The position numbers were made by a program, and so were the translations under genes. This document shows positions 1 to 7,802 of a stretch of 64,000 nt of DNA, piece after piece. A model generated the notes under the pieces. It ran no database searches, was not told where the DNA came from, and was given only the letters and a program-made list of their open reading frames with translations. This DNA is from Methylocystis rosea SV97 (lineage in GTDB: Bacteria; Pseudomonadota; Alphaproteobacteria; Rhizobiales; Beijerinckiaceae), in assembly GCF_000372845.1 (NCBI RefSeq), contig NZ_KB889963.1, forward strand, positions 1,931,923 through 1,995,922, in the 5' to 3' direction. How positions within the stretch are numbered: position 1 is the stretch's first letter; every line of letters begins with the position of its first letter.

Positions 1-948
1 GCCTGGGGGAGCCGCTTCACCCCACCCCGCGCCTTCGGCGCGACCCTCCCCCTCAAGGGGAGGGTGGTTGCGCAACACGAAACATTTCTGGTTCACGCGG
101 ATCGTCGCCCGAATGACTTCCGGCGGAATGGAGAGGAAACTCTCGTCGAACGCGCCCATGAGCGTCACTGGCCATTCGACGAGTCCCGCGACTTCTTCGA
201 GCAGGCCAGCGTCCTCGACAAGCTCCAGCCCTTGCGCGAAGGCGAGATCCTTCGCGTCATGCAGAATGATGTCGCGCCGGCGCGCCGGATCGATGACGAC
301 TTTGGCGCGCTCGAGCGAGAGCGCATAATCCTCGAAGCGCTTCACGCGAATGGGCTGCGGCGCCAGGAAGCGATGGCCGTGGGTCAAATTGCCCGATGCG
401 ATTCCGTCGACCTCGAAACGGACGACCTCGGGAGATTCCGTCTCCGGTCCGAAGGTCGCCACGATGGAATGGAGCGGCCGCACCCAGCGCAGCGAATCCC
501 CGCGCTCGGACGCCGCGCCCCAGCGCATCGACTTCGGCCAGGGAAAGCTCTTGATGATCGCCGGCAGAATTTCAGCGAGAACGTCGATCGTCTCCGCGCC
601 GGCGCGCTCGATGACGGCGAGATAAAACTCGGCGCCCTTCTTGTCCTTCGCGATCTTCGCCTGATCGAGCGAGGCGAGTCCGGCGCTCTTCAGGAAGCCG
701 GCGACCGCCGCCTCCGGCGCGCCGACGCGCGGGCCTTTGCGCTCTTCGCGGATATCGGGCTGGCGCGAAGGCAGGCCGACCACTTGCAGCGCGAGACGGC
801 GCGGCGTCGCATAAGCGGCGGCGCCCTCATAGGTCAGGCCGCGCTCCACGAGCGCATTGGTGACGAGCCGCTTCAGGTCGTCAGCCGCCTGCCGCTGCAT
901 ACGCGCCGGAATTTCTTCGGAGAAGAGTTCGAGAAGGAGATCGGACAT
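1..948 (-). CDS. glyS: Glycine-tRNA ligase beta subunit, N-terminal part (runs off left edge)
   Basis: The beta subunit of the heterotetrameric glycyl-tRNA synthetase, which charges tRNA-Gly in the cytoplasm. The first 316 codons are visible, about 45% of a normal beta subunit of roughly 700 residues. The start [16 protein letters not shown] is the classic family N-terminus. Further conserved stretches are [20 protein letters not shown] and [11 protein letters not shown]. From about residue 295 the reading frame runs without a stop into a composite palindromic repeat (17-66), giving a low-complexity [17 protein letters not shown] stretch where homologues carry a variable loop. Whether the ORF resumes glyS sequence beyond the edge cannot be seen, so this is either an in-frame repeat insertion or a truncated gene. 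A separate glyS 3' fragment lies at 13087-13374. Confidence 0.9.
   Translation of the reverse strand, partial: MSDLLLELFSEEIPARMQRQAADDLKRLVTNALVERGLTYEGAAAYATPRRLALQVVGLPSRQPDIREERKGPRVGAPEAAVAGFLKSAGLASLDQAKIAKDKKGAEFYLAVIERAGAETIDVLAEILPAIIKSFPWPKSMRWGAASERGDSLRWVRPLHSIVATFGPETESPEVVRFEVDGIASGNLTHGHRFLAPQPIRVKRFEDYALSLERAKVVIDPARRRDIILHDAKDLAFAQGLELVEDAGLLEEVAGLVEWPVTLMGAFDESFLSIPPEVIRATIRVNQKCFVLRNHPPLEGEGRAEGAGWGEAAPPG
17..66. repeat. Composite palindromic repeat, copy 1 (inside glyS frame)
   Basis: The element has the form CACCCCACCCC, a short hairpin (CGCGCCTTCGGCGCG), then a second hairpin formed by CCCTCCCCCT and AGGGGAGGG. A near-identical copy lies at 1138-1190 and a variant in the opposite orientation at 1014-1068. 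This copy lies in the reading frame of glyS and leaves the frame open. Confidence 0.8.
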
Positions 949-1013
949 CTGCGCTTTTATGCTCTGCGCCTCATTCCCTCCGCCCGGTGCGGAAGACATG
1001 CGCCTGGGTTTAT

Positions 1014-1068
1014 TCACCCTCCCCTAGAGGGGGAGGGTCGGACTGCGACGCAGTCCGGGGTGGGGTGA
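1014..1068. repeat. Composite palindromic repeat, copy 2 (inverted variant)
   Basis: Same outer sequence as copies 1 and 3 but in reverse orientation. The inner hairpin is replaced by GGACTGCGACGCAGTCC. The outer blocks are conserved while the inner stem differs in sequence yet stays palindromic, which suggests that structure is what is kept. It lies in the 263-bp gap between trxB and glyS (949-1211); nothing else was recognised in that gap. Confidence 0.75.
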
Positions 1069-1137
1069 AAGCAGAGCTTTCATTCGGACGCTCGTACAGC
1101 GCGCCGCATATTGTGTCGAGCGCGCGCGTTGGGGTCG

Positions 1138-1190
1138 TCACCCCACCCCGCGCCTTCGGCGCGACCCTCCCCCTCAAGGGGAGGGTGGAG
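1138..1190. repeat. Composite palindromic repeat, copy 3
   Basis: Practically identical over about 50 bp to copy 1 at 17-66. With the inverted copy at 1014-1068 it forms a head-to-head pair about 70 bp apart, just downstream of the trxB stop codon. It could act as a transcript-end structure for trxB, although there is no T-run. Confidence 0.75.
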
Positions 1191-1211
1191 GCGGGCGCTT
1201 GTCGGAATATC

Positions 1212-2174
1212 TCAGGCGATTTCCTTGACCGCCGAGGTCGGCGCATCGAGGAGAAATTTCTCGACTTCGAGCGCCGCCATGCAGCCGAGGCCCGCCGCTG
1301 TGACGGCCTGGCGATAGACTTCGTCGGCGACGTCGCCGGCGGCGTAGACGCCCGGCATGCTGGTGCGCGTCGTTCCAGGCTCGACGGCGATGTAGCCCGA
1401 TGGTTTGATCGTCAATTGGCCACGGAACAGTTCGGACGCGGGCGAATGGCCGATGGCGACGAAGACGCCGTCCGCCGCAAGCGTGTGAATCGCGCCGGTC
1501 GCGACATTCTTGACGCGCGCGCCGGTGACGCTCAGCGGGTTTTCGTCGCCGACGATCTCATCGATCACATGATTGAAGAGAATCGAGACATTCTCCTGCG
1601 CCAGCAGACGCTTCACCAATACGCGCTCGCTGCGGAATTCGTCGCGGCGGTGGATGATCGTCACATGCGACGCGAGATTGGAAAGATACAGCGCTTCCTC
1701 GACGGCGCTGTTGCCGCCGCCGACGACAAGCACTTTCTTGCCGCGAAAGAAAAATCCGTCGCAGGTCGCGCAGGCGGAGACGCCAAAACCCTTGAACCTT
1801 TCCTCGCTCGGCAGGCCGAGCCATTTCGCCTTGGCGCCGGTGGCGATGATGAGCGAGTCGCAGGTGTATGACTTGCCCGAATCTCCAGTGAGCCTGAACG
1901 GCCGCTCGTCGAGATGCGCCCCGATGATATGATCGGAGACGAGCTTCGTCCCGACATGTTCGGCCTGCAGGCGCATCTGCTCCATGAGCCAGGGCCCTTG
2001 GATCGGCTCGGCGAATCCGGGGTAGTTCTCCACCTCCGTCGTGATCATGAGCTGACCGCCCTGCTCGAAGCCGGCGATGAGCACCGGCTCGAGCAACGCA
2101 CGGGCGGCGTAGATCGCCGCCGTATAGCCGGCCGGGCCGGAGCCAATGATGATGACGCGCGCATGATGCGGCAT
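1212..2174 (-). CDS. trxB: Thioredoxin-disulfide reductase
   Basis: FAD- and NADPH-dependent enzyme that reduces thioredoxin in the cytoplasm. The 320 residues match the usual length of the low-molecular-weight enzyme. Visible motifs are the N-terminal FAD-binding [10 protein letters not shown] (11-20), the redox centre CATC (135-138), the NADPH-binding [12 protein letters not shown] (about 152-163) and the C-terminal AAGDVAD FAD motif. The ATG start gives the standard N-terminus a few residues before the Rossmann strand. It is upstream of glyS on the same strand, separated by repeat copies. Nothing unusual was seen in the protein. Confidence 0.96.
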   Translation of the reverse strand: MPHHARVIIIGSGPAGYTAAIYAARALLEPVLIAGFEQGGQLMITTEVENYPGFAEPIQGPWLMEQMRLQAEHVGTKLVSDHIIGAHLDERPFRLTGDSGKSYTCDSLIIATGAKAKWLGLPSEERFKGFGVSACATCDGFFFRGKKVLVVGGGNSAVEEALYLSNLASHVTIIHRRDEFRSERVLVKRLLAQENVSILFNHVIDEIVGDENPLSVTGARVKNVATGAIHTLAADGVFVAIGHSPASELFRGQLTIKPSGYIAVEPGTTRTSMPGVYAAGDVADEVYRQAVTAAGLGCMAALEVEKFLLDAPTSAVKEIA

Positions 2175-2261
2175 GAGGTGGCCTCGCGAGTGACGAAGCC
2201 CGCAATCTAGCTATTATCAGCGTCGCCGCAACCGCTCGGGCTGCCGGGCAGGCGGCCAATG

Positions 2262-2290
2262 CAAAAGGCCTCCCGGAAAATCGGAAGGGC
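2262..2290 (-). terminator. Rho-independent terminator after the first glycine-rich gene
   Basis: On the minus strand GCCCTTCCG and CGGGAGGCC form an imperfect stem around an A/T loop, followed by TTTT. It lies directly downstream of the stop codon of the 2291-2713 gene. Confidence 0.5.
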
Positions 2291-2713
2291 TTACCAGCCC
2301 CAACCGCCGTCGCCGCCCCAGCCCGGGCAGACGTTCATCCATTGGCGTCGCCAGCCCCAATGGGTCCACACCCGGCGGATCTGATAGCAGTCGCCGTAGC
2401 CGGCGTTGGCGTAGCTGGGCCAGCCCCCGCCCCCAACGCCCGCGTCGTATCCCGGCGAATAGGCGGGCAGGTCTGTGCGGTAATAGCTCCAGCCCCAAGG
2501 CTCGCCCCAGCCCACCGGCCGGCCCGGGCCGGCGCGGCCGCCCCAACGGCCGGCCCAGTGGACGCCGGGCAGCACCGCGCCGCGGAAGCCGCCGCCGCCC
2601 CAGCCGAAGCCATGCCATCCGTCCCATCGCTGCGCCTGCGAGGCGCCGGAATGAGCTATTAAGCCAATGAGCAGAGCGCCGGTCGCGGCCGCCGCTTTAA
2701 CTACTTTAGACAT
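2291..2713 (-). CDS. Small exported Gly/Trp-rich protein (paralogue 1)
   Basis: 140 residues from the ATG at 2713, chosen because AGGAG lies at good spacing upstream; a longer start at 2773 would place residues before the signal peptide. Residues 1-28 form a signal peptide (MSKVVKAAAATGALLIGLIA, cleavage after ASQA). The mature part is dominated by Gly, Trp, Pro and Tyr, and ends in a conserved block CYQIRRVW-HWGW-QWMNVC with two cysteines. The same block occurs in the neighbouring gene, so the two are tandem paralogues (2798-3376). Such proteins are common in Hyphomicrobiales and have no assigned function; a surface or periplasmic structural role is only a guess. Confidence 0.75.
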   Translation of the reverse strand: MSKVVKAAAATGALLIGLIAHSGASQAQRWDGWHGFGWGGGGFRGAVLPGVHWAGRWGGRAGPGRPVGWGEPWGWSYYRTDLPAYSPGYDAGVGGGGWPSYANAGYGDCYQIRRVWTHWGWRRQWMNVCPGWGGDGGWGW

Positions 2714-2733
2714 CTCCAGCTCCTCTCCGATGC

Positions 2734-2761
2734 AAAAACGCCCTCCCAGACCGGGAGGGCG
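2734..2761 (-). terminator. Rho-independent terminator after the second glycine-rich gene
   Basis: Perfect 9-bp stem CGCCCTCCC/GGGAGGGCG (2739-2747 and 2753-2761) with a 5-nt loop. On the minus strand it is followed by TTTTT. It ends transcription of the 2798-3376 gene just before the start of its paralogue. Confidence 0.8.
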
Positions 2762-2797
2762 CGTGTGTCTCAAAAATGCCGACGCGAAGCGATCGGC

Positions 2798-3376
2798 TTA
2801 CCAGCCCCAGCCGGTGTTCCAGCCACCCCAACCGCCGCCCCAGCCGCTGTAGCAGACGTTCACCCACTGGGGCCGCCAGCCCCAATTGGTCCACACGTTG
2901 CGAAGCTGATAGCAGCCGCTGTAGCCGATGTTGGAATAATAGGACGAACCCCAACCCAAGCCGTACCCCGCTCCGATCAGGCCCGCGCCATACCAGGGCC
3001 AATAAGAGCGCGCCCAGGGGCGTCGCCAGCCCCAGCCGCCGCCCCAACCGCCGACCACAGGCCTGCCCCAGCCGCCGCCGCGCCAGCCGCCTCTAAAGCC
3101 GCCGCCGGGCAGAACCGCGCCACGGAAACCGCCGCCGAAACCACCGCCCCTGAAGCCGCCAAGTCCGCCGCCCCTGAAGCCGCCGCCACCGAAGCCGCCG
3201 CCGCCGAAGCCGCCGCCCCTGAACCCGCCGAACCCGCCACCGCCGAAACCGCCGCCGCCGAACCCGCCGCCTCGGCCGCCAAAGCCGCCCCTCTGCGCCT
3301 CAGCGAGGTCCGTATGGGCCAGCAACCCGATAACCAACGCGGCCGTCGCGACCGCCGTTTTGACCGATTGAGACAT
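2798..3376 (-). CDS. Small exported Gly-rich repeat protein (paralogue 2)
   Basis: 192 residues with a signal peptide (MSQSVKTAVATAALVIGLLAH, cleavage near AEAQ). About 90 residues of GGGFGG-type repeats follow, then a Trp/Tyr-rich segment and the C-terminal block CYQLRNVW-NWGW-QWVNVC shared with the 2291-2713 paralogue. Leader sequence and start context (GAGCTGG before ATG) also match the paralogue, indicating tandem duplication followed by expansion of the GGGF repeats. The repeat tract is coded by near-identical GGCGGCGGTTTC-like units and is prone to length change. Function unknown; an exported structural protein is plausible. Confidence 0.75.
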   Translation of the reverse strand: MSQSVKTAVATAALVIGLLAHTDLAEAQRGGFGGRGGGFGGGGFGGGGFGGFRGGGFGGGGFGGGGFRGGGLGGFRGGGFGGGFRGAVLPGGGFRGGWRGGGWGRPVVGGWGGGWGWRRPWARSYWPWYGAGLIGAGYGLGWGSSYYSNIGYSGCYQLRNVWTNWGWRPQWVNVCYSGWGGGWGGWNTGWGW

Positions 3377-3803
3377 TTCCAGCTCCTGATCGTGGTCTCA
3401 AAGCATTTGCGCTGGCGGGCGAAAATCCATGCGCGGTCCTGGCGCGCTGAATATTCGCCGCCAACCCCGCCAACGTCACTAAATCGCGCGGGGCGCACGC
3501 ACTTCAAGAAGTGCTGCGCTCTACGCTCGAGCAGGGGAAGGAGCCTCCCGATAAAAATAGTCCTGGAGTGTTGCGCTTATGTCGCAAGCCAAGAAGACAA
3601 GTTTATGCAAAGCGGTCATGACGATCAAAGACAAGAATAAGCAGTAATGGAACAATGTAGGTTTAAGCGCGGTTCCATCATTCTATTAAGTGCTCAGCGG
3701 ATGGCGGCGTGACGCTTCTAAGCTCGCCATTGTTTGGTCACGAGCGATTTCTATTGGCCAGAGATCCGCGGAGTCGCTTGCGGCCCTTGCAAAGGAGAAT
3801 GTT
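3377..3803. other. Intergenic region, divergent promoters
   Basis: About 430 bp between the divergent glycine-rich gene and the RlpA-like gene, noticeably richer in A/T at 3540-3680. A 22-codon ORF (3579-3647, beginning MSQAKKTSLC) with TGGAG upstream is visible but has no further support. No other gene was recognised. Confidence 0.5.
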
Positions 3804-4154
3804 GTGAAAAGAGTCATGTCCGGAGTTCTGTCCCTTTGCGCCGCGAGCCTGCTCGCTCCGACGGCGACGCAAGCGGGCGAGTGGGTTGGCCAAGCGTCCT
3901 ATTACGCGCACAGGGGGCGCACGGCGAGCGGCGCGCATGTCGGCGCTCTTACGGCGGCCCATCGGACATTGCCCTTCGGATCGAAGGTGCGGGTGACCAA
4001 TTTGCATAATAATCGTTCGATCGTCGTCACGGTGAATGATCGCGGGCCTTTCACGCGCGGGCGGGTGATCGACGTTTCCGTCGCGGCCGCCGACAGCCTC
4101 GGCTTCCGATCGGCGGGCGTCGCGCATGTCAGGGTAGAGCAGGTCGCCAACTAA
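3804..4154 (+). CDS. RlpA-like double-psi beta-barrel protein, exported
   Basis: 116 residues from the GTG at 3804, chosen because AAAGGAG lies 7 nt upstream and a signal peptide follows at once (VKRVMSGVLSLCAASLLAP, cleavage near TQAGE). The mature domain is a compact RlpA fold: ASYYAHRGRTASG, then AAHRTLPFGSKVRVTN, then VVTVNDRGPF and DVSVAAADSLG. RlpA proteins bind, and in some species cleave, denuded peptidoglycan at the septum. This one lacks a lipobox cysteine and a SPOR domain, so it is a minimal soluble periplasmic form. Its last 4 bp overlap the convergent 4151-5014 gene. Confidence 0.88.
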   Translation: MKRVMSGVLSLCAASLLAPTATQAGEWVGQASYYAHRGRTASGAHVGALTAAHRTLPFGSKVRVTNLHNNRSIVVTVNDRGPFTRGRVIDVSVAAADSLGFRSAGVAHVRVEQVAN

Positions 4155-5014
4155 TATCGCCACCAGAATGCGCTGATCAGACCGCGCTCGGCGGGCGAGT
4201 TGACGCCGCCAAGCGCGGCGATCGCGCCGATCTGCAACGAAAGCGACGCCGTCATGTCGTAAACCGCGCTCAACTGAAATTTCTGCGCGGCGACGACGCC
4301 AGCCGGGCCGCCTCTCGGCGCAAAGCCGGAGAAGCTTTGGGCGAGAAGCAGGATCGGGGGCAGGGGTCGTAGCCCAGCGGTGAGGTCGGCGCGGATCTCG
4401 TCGCCATTCTGTCCGCGCGACCGATAACCCAGCTGGGCGTCGACAAAGGCGGGAAAGCCGAAAAACTCGAAGGGCCGGCCGACGAGCAGCCGCAGGTCGG
4501 CCTGCACGGGATCGCGCATATCGAGGAACCGCCGCGCCGCCGGCGAGGCGGCCCGGACGCCCGCCTGCAGCGAGACGATGTAATCGCCCCAGGTGAAGAG
4601 CAGCGTGCGCGCGCCGAGCGCGCCCAATCCGAGGCCGTCATAGCGCGCGCCCGGCGGGCCCTGGAGCGACAGCGGCAGGCCGGCCTTGGCTTCCTCGACG
4701 AGCAGGTTGAGGTGGTCGTACGGCCCGGCAGCGCCGGAGAAATTCATATAGCCGCCTTCGGCGACGATCGTCAGCCAGTCAAAAAGGCCGTGCTCGACGT
4801 AGAGGCGCGTCTCGAACTTGCGATAGGAGGGCGTCTGGATCAGCCGGCCGCTGGCGTCATAGGCTTTGCGCGCGTCGGCGAAGGTCGTGGTGACGATCGC
4901 CTGCCCCTCTCCGGGCGGCATGAGCCACGCGCCAGCCAAGGCCGACTGCGCCGCCGCAACGACCCCAAAGCAAAAAACGATAAAAACCGCCAGGACACGC
5001 ACAGCGACACGCAT
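4151..5014 (-). CDS. Outer-membrane-type exported protein, unknown function
   Basis: 287 residues from the ATG at 5014; a GTG at 5026 in the same frame is equally possible and would add four residues. A hydrophobic signal peptide (VRVLAVFIVFCFGVVAAAQS) with an ALAG cleavage site is followed by alternating short strands rich in Gly and aromatics, ending in AFWWRY. A C-terminal aromatic residue is typical of beta-barrel outer membrane proteins, so a barrel is inferred. No family was recognised. The start codon region is made of three 12-bp tandem units (4994-5029). Convergent with the RlpA-like gene, with a 4-bp overlap. Confidence 0.75.
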   Translation of the reverse strand: MRVAVRVLAVFIVFCFGVVAAAQSALAGAWLMPPGEGQAIVTTTFADARKAYDASGRLIQTPSYRKFETRLYVEHGLFDWLTIVAEGGYMNFSGAAGPYDHLNLLVEEAKAGLPLSLQGPPGARYDGLGLGALGARTLLFTWGDYIVSLQAGVRAASPAARRFLDMRDPVQADLRLLVGRPFEFFGFPAFVDAQLGYRSRGQNGDEIRADLTAGLRPLPPILLLAQSFSGFAPRGGPAGVVAAQKFQLSAVYDMTASLSLQIGAIAALGGVNSPAERGLISAFWWRY

Positions 5015-5029
5015 GGCGACACGCACAGC
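4994..5029. repeat. Three 12-bp tandem repeats at a gene start
   Basis: Units GACACGCACAGC, GACACGCATGGC and GACACGCACAGC follow one another without gap. They encode an RVAM/RVAV repeat at the start of the signal peptide of the 4151-5014 gene, and the candidate ATG lies inside the middle unit. Confidence 0.8.
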
Positions 5030-5111
5030 AACCCGCCCGCCGCCGATCCGCCGCGGGCCTTACAAGGCGATGCTAGAAGCGATCCGGGCTGTTGACAACC
5101 GACGGTTGCGC

Positions 5112-5684
5112 TTATGCTCCCACATGCGCATGCACGTCGCGGCCGCCGTGGCGCTGCATGATTTCCATCGCCGCGCGTTCTCGCTCCTCGTTCCAGACGC
5201 GGGCCCAAAGCAGCAGTCCGCCATGCTTCAATTGCGACTGCGCCCATTTGGTCTGACGGTCGCCGACGAGCTTTGAAACCAGCAGGCCCAAAACCCCGGC
5301 TGCGCCGCCGGTCAACAGTCCAACCGCAATGGCGCTCGTCAAAGACAGCGCCCAGGCAAGGGCGACTCCGGCGCCAATGAAGACGCCGACGTAGAACAGC
5401 ACGCCGACGATCGAGGCCTTGCCGATATTGAGCGACTCGCTGTCGATGTATGGCGTGCGCGGCGCTCTGGGACTGTCTTCAAGCGCGTCGGCGCTCACAT
5501 CCGTGTCGCCGAGCTTTTGGCGCACTGTGTCCTCTTCGGCGAGTAGGCTGATCTCCGAGCGGTCGAAACCGCCAGTGAGAAGATCGTCGATAGCCGACTG
5601 CAGCGTGTCGACGGTGTCGAACAGGCCGACGACCTCGCGCAGCTCATGGCGTTCTTCGGGTGTGGTGGCTCTCTTCGCGTCCAT
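5112..5684 (-). CDS. General-stress-type protein with glycine-zipper membrane segment
   Basis: 190 residues from an ATG preceded by AGGAGC. The N-terminal part (REVVGLFDTVDTLQSAIDDLLTGGFDRSEISLLA, about 16-49) resembles the small alpha/beta domain found at the start of many stress-related proteins of the YflT/DUF1269 type. The centre (about 90-135) is a hydrophobic Gly/Ala-rich hairpin with two membrane-spanning helices. The tail is charged and ends in a His-containing HGGRDVHAHVGA. Probably an inner-membrane or membrane-associated protein. Function is inferred only from domain style. The gene stands alone between two short gaps; the 5685-5906 gap shows no gene. Confidence 0.72.
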   Translation of the reverse strand: MDAKRATTPEERHELREVVGLFDTVDTLQSAIDDLLTGGFDRSEISLLAEEDTVRQKLGDTDVSADALEDSPRAPRTPYIDSESLNIGKASIVGVLFYVGVFIGAGVALAWALSLTSAIAVGLLTGGAAGVLGLLVSKLVGDRQTKWAQSQLKHGGLLLWARVWNEERERAAMEIMQRHGGRDVHAHVGA

Positions 5685-5906
5685 GTTTTTGCTCCTGCGC
5701 GGCGATTTCGCGCGCGGCCGCGCTCTTGATTAAACAGAGCGGCGCGGCCGGTCTTCAAGAGGCCACGAGCAGGGAAAAATCTTGAGGGCGACTCCGGAGA
5801 GCGGGGGCGGCCAGAGCGGGGCGGCGCTGCCGGCGCCCAGCCAGTTCAGCGCCTTGGACTGTGCAGCGCGCCGAGTGGCGGCGCGCGCGTCGGAAATGAC
5901 AGAGCG

Positions 5907-6815
5907 CTAAGCGGCGCGGCGGTGCGGCGCGCCGCCGAAAAATTCCAGATAGCGCGCGTCGATCTCGGCGACCGGCATCACCACGAAAACATCCGTCGTG
6001 TTGAATTTGCGATCGACGACCGCGCCGTCGCCAAAACGCGCGCCGAGCCGCAGATAGCCTTTGATCAGCGGCGAGAGCGCGTCGCGCGCCTTGCGCGGAT
6101 CGAATGCGTCGCGCGCCAGCATTCGCATCGGCGTGTGCAGCTCGTCTCGCGCGCTGACGCGCCACGTGTCTTCCGCCGGGGCGTAATGCGCCAGATAGCT
6201 CAAGGCCTGCGCGTGGGCGAGCGGATTGGCGCCGTGCAGGCTTGCGCAGCCGAACATCACATCGATGTCATGCGCCCGCACATAGGCGAGAAGCCCGCGC
6301 CATAGGAGTTCAATGGTGCGCTTGCCGCGGTAGGGCGCGAGCACGCAGGAGCGCCCGAGTTCCAGCGCGCGCTTGCCGGCGTGACGGGCGAGGAGCGGCC
6401 CGACGTCATATTCGCTCTCGGAATAGAAGCCGCCGGCCTTCTTCGCCATGTCGTCGCGCATCAGCCGATAGGCCCCGACGATCTTCGGCCTGATTTTGCC
6501 GCGCCGCGTCTGCGCCGCGTGATCGATGACGATGAGATGATCGCAATATTTGTCGAAACGGTCGGCGTCGCGGCGGGTGAAGGCCGTGCGCGCATCGGGA
6601 ATGGCGCCGCCTTCCTTGTAGAAGACGTCGTAACGCAGGCGCTGCGCCTTGCGCACTTCCCTCTTGCCGCGCGCGAGCCGCACTTCCAGCGCGCCGAGAC
6701 GGCCGAGCGTTTCACTGAGCGTTTTCTTGGCCGCTTTCTGCTTTTTTGCATCCGCTTGCGGAAAATTGACGAGGGCGAAGATCGTCTGACCGAAATCCGC
6801 GTTGACCGTCCACAT
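5907..6815 (-). CDS. olsB: L-ornithine N(alpha)-acyltransferase (OlsB-like)
   Basis: Transfers a 3-hydroxyacyl chain from acyl-ACP to the alpha-amino group of ornithine, the first step of ornithine lipid synthesis at the inner membrane. The 302 residues from the ATG at 6815 match rhizobial OlsB; an upstream reading frame to 7163 exists but contains no family sequence. Family motifs seen: TLGRLGALEVRLARGKREV, QRLRYDVFYKE, the strongly conserved GGFYSESEYDVGPL, ALELGRSCVLAPYRGKRTIELLW, and a C-terminal LIKGYLRLGARFGDGAVVD. It is divergent from 6945. An OlsA-like acyltransferase, which would do the second step, lies at 13375-14118. Confidence 0.85.
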   Translation of the reverse strand: MWTVNADFGQTIFALVNFPQADAKKQKAAKKTLSETLGRLGALEVRLARGKREVRKAQRLRYDVFYKEGGAIPDARTAFTRRDADRFDKYCDHLIVIDHAAQTRRGKIRPKIVGAYRLMRDDMAKKAGGFYSESEYDVGPLLARHAGKRALELGRSCVLAPYRGKRTIELLWRGLLAYVRAHDIDVMFGCASLHGANPLAHAQALSYLAHYAPAEDTWRVSARDELHTPMRMLARDAFDPRKARDALSPLIKGYLRLGARFGDGAVVDRKFNTTDVFVVMPVAEIDARYLEFFGGAPHRRAA

Positions 6816-6944
6816 GTGCGACTCGCTCCGCTGCGATCTCCCCGCTTGAAGATCACGGGGAGGCGAAGCTTTTGTGACGCGAGAATTGCTGCTGTGACGC
6901 GCCAGCTGCGGTTTACACTTGAACGTCTCGCTCCAGGAGTCCGA

Positions 6945-7502
6945 ATGTTCAAATCTCAACTGATCTGCAGCGCGGCGATCTGCGCTTTTGTTTTCGCAAC
7001 GGTCGCGGCGCAGGCGGAGCCGCTCCCTTCGCTCGGATGTTACGCGCGCGCCTATGACACGGCGCATCTTTCCGCCCATAAAAAGCAGATCGTCGACAAA
7101 GCGTGGCTGTCGATCGAGACGCGAAAAGACACGCCGCCCTATCCGTTTTCGGCGACGCTGCAATTTTCGACGAAGGGGCGGGGCAAGGCGACCTTCTCCA
7201 CCTTCGGCGCCTGCAAAGAGGACCGCGGCGCCCTCTTATGCAACGCGTCGCTCTCCGCCGAGGAAACCGACCTCTGCAAGAGCAAGAACGACGGCGTGCG
7301 GCATTGCCGGATCGGCTACAGTGAGTCCGGCTCCTTCCGGATCGCCGCGCAGCCCGAGGGCGTGCTCGTGACAGTCGTCGAGCGGCTGGAAATGCCGGGG
7401 CCCGATGCGGGCGGGCGCTCCAGCTATCTCTATTTGAGCCCCGACAATGCGGAGAACCACGCCTTTCTGCTGAAGGCGGCGGACGCGAAGGCCTGCAAGT
7501 AG
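6945..7502 (+). CDS. Exported protein of unknown function
   Basis: 185 residues from the ATG at 6945, six bases after CAGGAG; longer in-frame starts lie within the antisense of olsB and are not credible. Residues 1-24 form a signal peptide (MFKSQLICSAAICAFVFATV, cleavage at AQAEP). The mature part has six cysteines (LGCYAR, GACKED, ALLCNA, DLCKSK, RHCRIG, KACK at the end), suggesting a disulfide-stabilised periplasmic protein. No family was recognised. It diverges from olsB with about 130 bp between the start codons. Confidence 0.7.
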   Translation: MFKSQLICSAAICAFVFATVAAQAEPLPSLGCYARAYDTAHLSAHKKQIVDKAWLSIETRKDTPPYPFSATLQFSTKGRGKATFSTFGACKEDRGALLCNASLSAEETDLCKSKNDGVRHCRIGYSESGSFRIAAQPEGVLVTVVERLEMPGPDAGGRSSYLYLSPDNAENHAFLLKAADAKACK

Positions 7503-7550
7503 CGGCGGCGAGGCTTTGTTGTTTTGAGAGTATGGCGCTCGAGTGCGCAT

Positions 7551-7658
7551 CCTCATCCTGAGGAGCCGCGAAGCGGCGTCTCGAAGGATGCTGCGGGAGT
7601 GCGACCCCTCGCCCTCGTGCTTCGAGACGCGTCCTACGGACGCTCCTCAGCATGAGGG
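7551..7658. repeat. Inverted-pair intergenic repeat (CTCATCCTGAGGAG type), copy 1
   Basis: Two arms in inverted orientation: 7551-7590 (CCTCATCCTGAGGAG to CTCGAAGGATG) and 7619-7658 (CTTCGAGACG to CCTCAGCATGAGGG), each with its own inner GC-rich hairpin. The same design, with different inner hairpins, occurs at 36175-36291. It is an abundant type of intergenic repeat in Hyphomicrobiales, from general knowledge. It lies downstream of the 6945-7502 gene. Confidence 0.75.
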
Positions 7659-7748
7659 CTAGGGGGACGGCAGCGCCCGCAAAAGTCCCGCTTGCCGAAT
7701 CTGCGCAGATGCCGGACGCTCATTCCTGCCCGACTGAAGTTTTCCCCC

Positions 7749-7769
7749 TTATCCACTAACTTATCCACA
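7749..7769 (+). promoter_or_regulatory. Two DnaA-box-like sites upstream of nrdJ
   Basis: TTATCCACT (7749-7757) and TTATCCACA (7761-7769) match the DnaA box consensus TTATNCACA at 8/9 and 9/9, in the same orientation with a 12-bp period. They lie directly upstream of a candidate promoter and about 310 bp before nrdJ. DnaA control of ribonucleotide reductase genes is known in Escherichia coli (nrdAB). Here it is an inference. Confidence 0.45.
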
Positions 7770-7771
7770 TG

Positions 7772-7802
7772 TTGTCGCTTTTTTAATTTTCATCACTATA
7801 TC
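7772..7802 (+). promoter_or_regulatory. Candidate promoter upstream of nrdJ
   Basis: TTGTCG (7772-7777), a 17-bp T-rich spacer and ACTATA (7795-7800) resemble a housekeeping -35/-10 pair. The run CACTATATCTTG (7794-7805) also loosely resembles an NrdR box, but a second box at the usual spacing was not found. The rest of the 7503-8077 gap holds the repeat at 7551-7658 and the small frame at 7846-8065. Confidence 0.3.

Noticed and set aside
64-1068. Long plus-strand reading frame over glyS
   Set aside because: Antisense shadow of glyS in a high-GC region; the minus strand matches GlyS throughout.
2798-3376. Collagen-like or silk-like protein call for the glycine-rich paralogue
   Set aside because: The repeat is GGGF-type, not Gly-X-Y, and the conserved part is the Cys-containing C-terminal block.
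3579-3647. 22-codon reading frame in the AT-rich gap
   Set aside because: Too short and unsupported to call, although TGGAG lies upstream.
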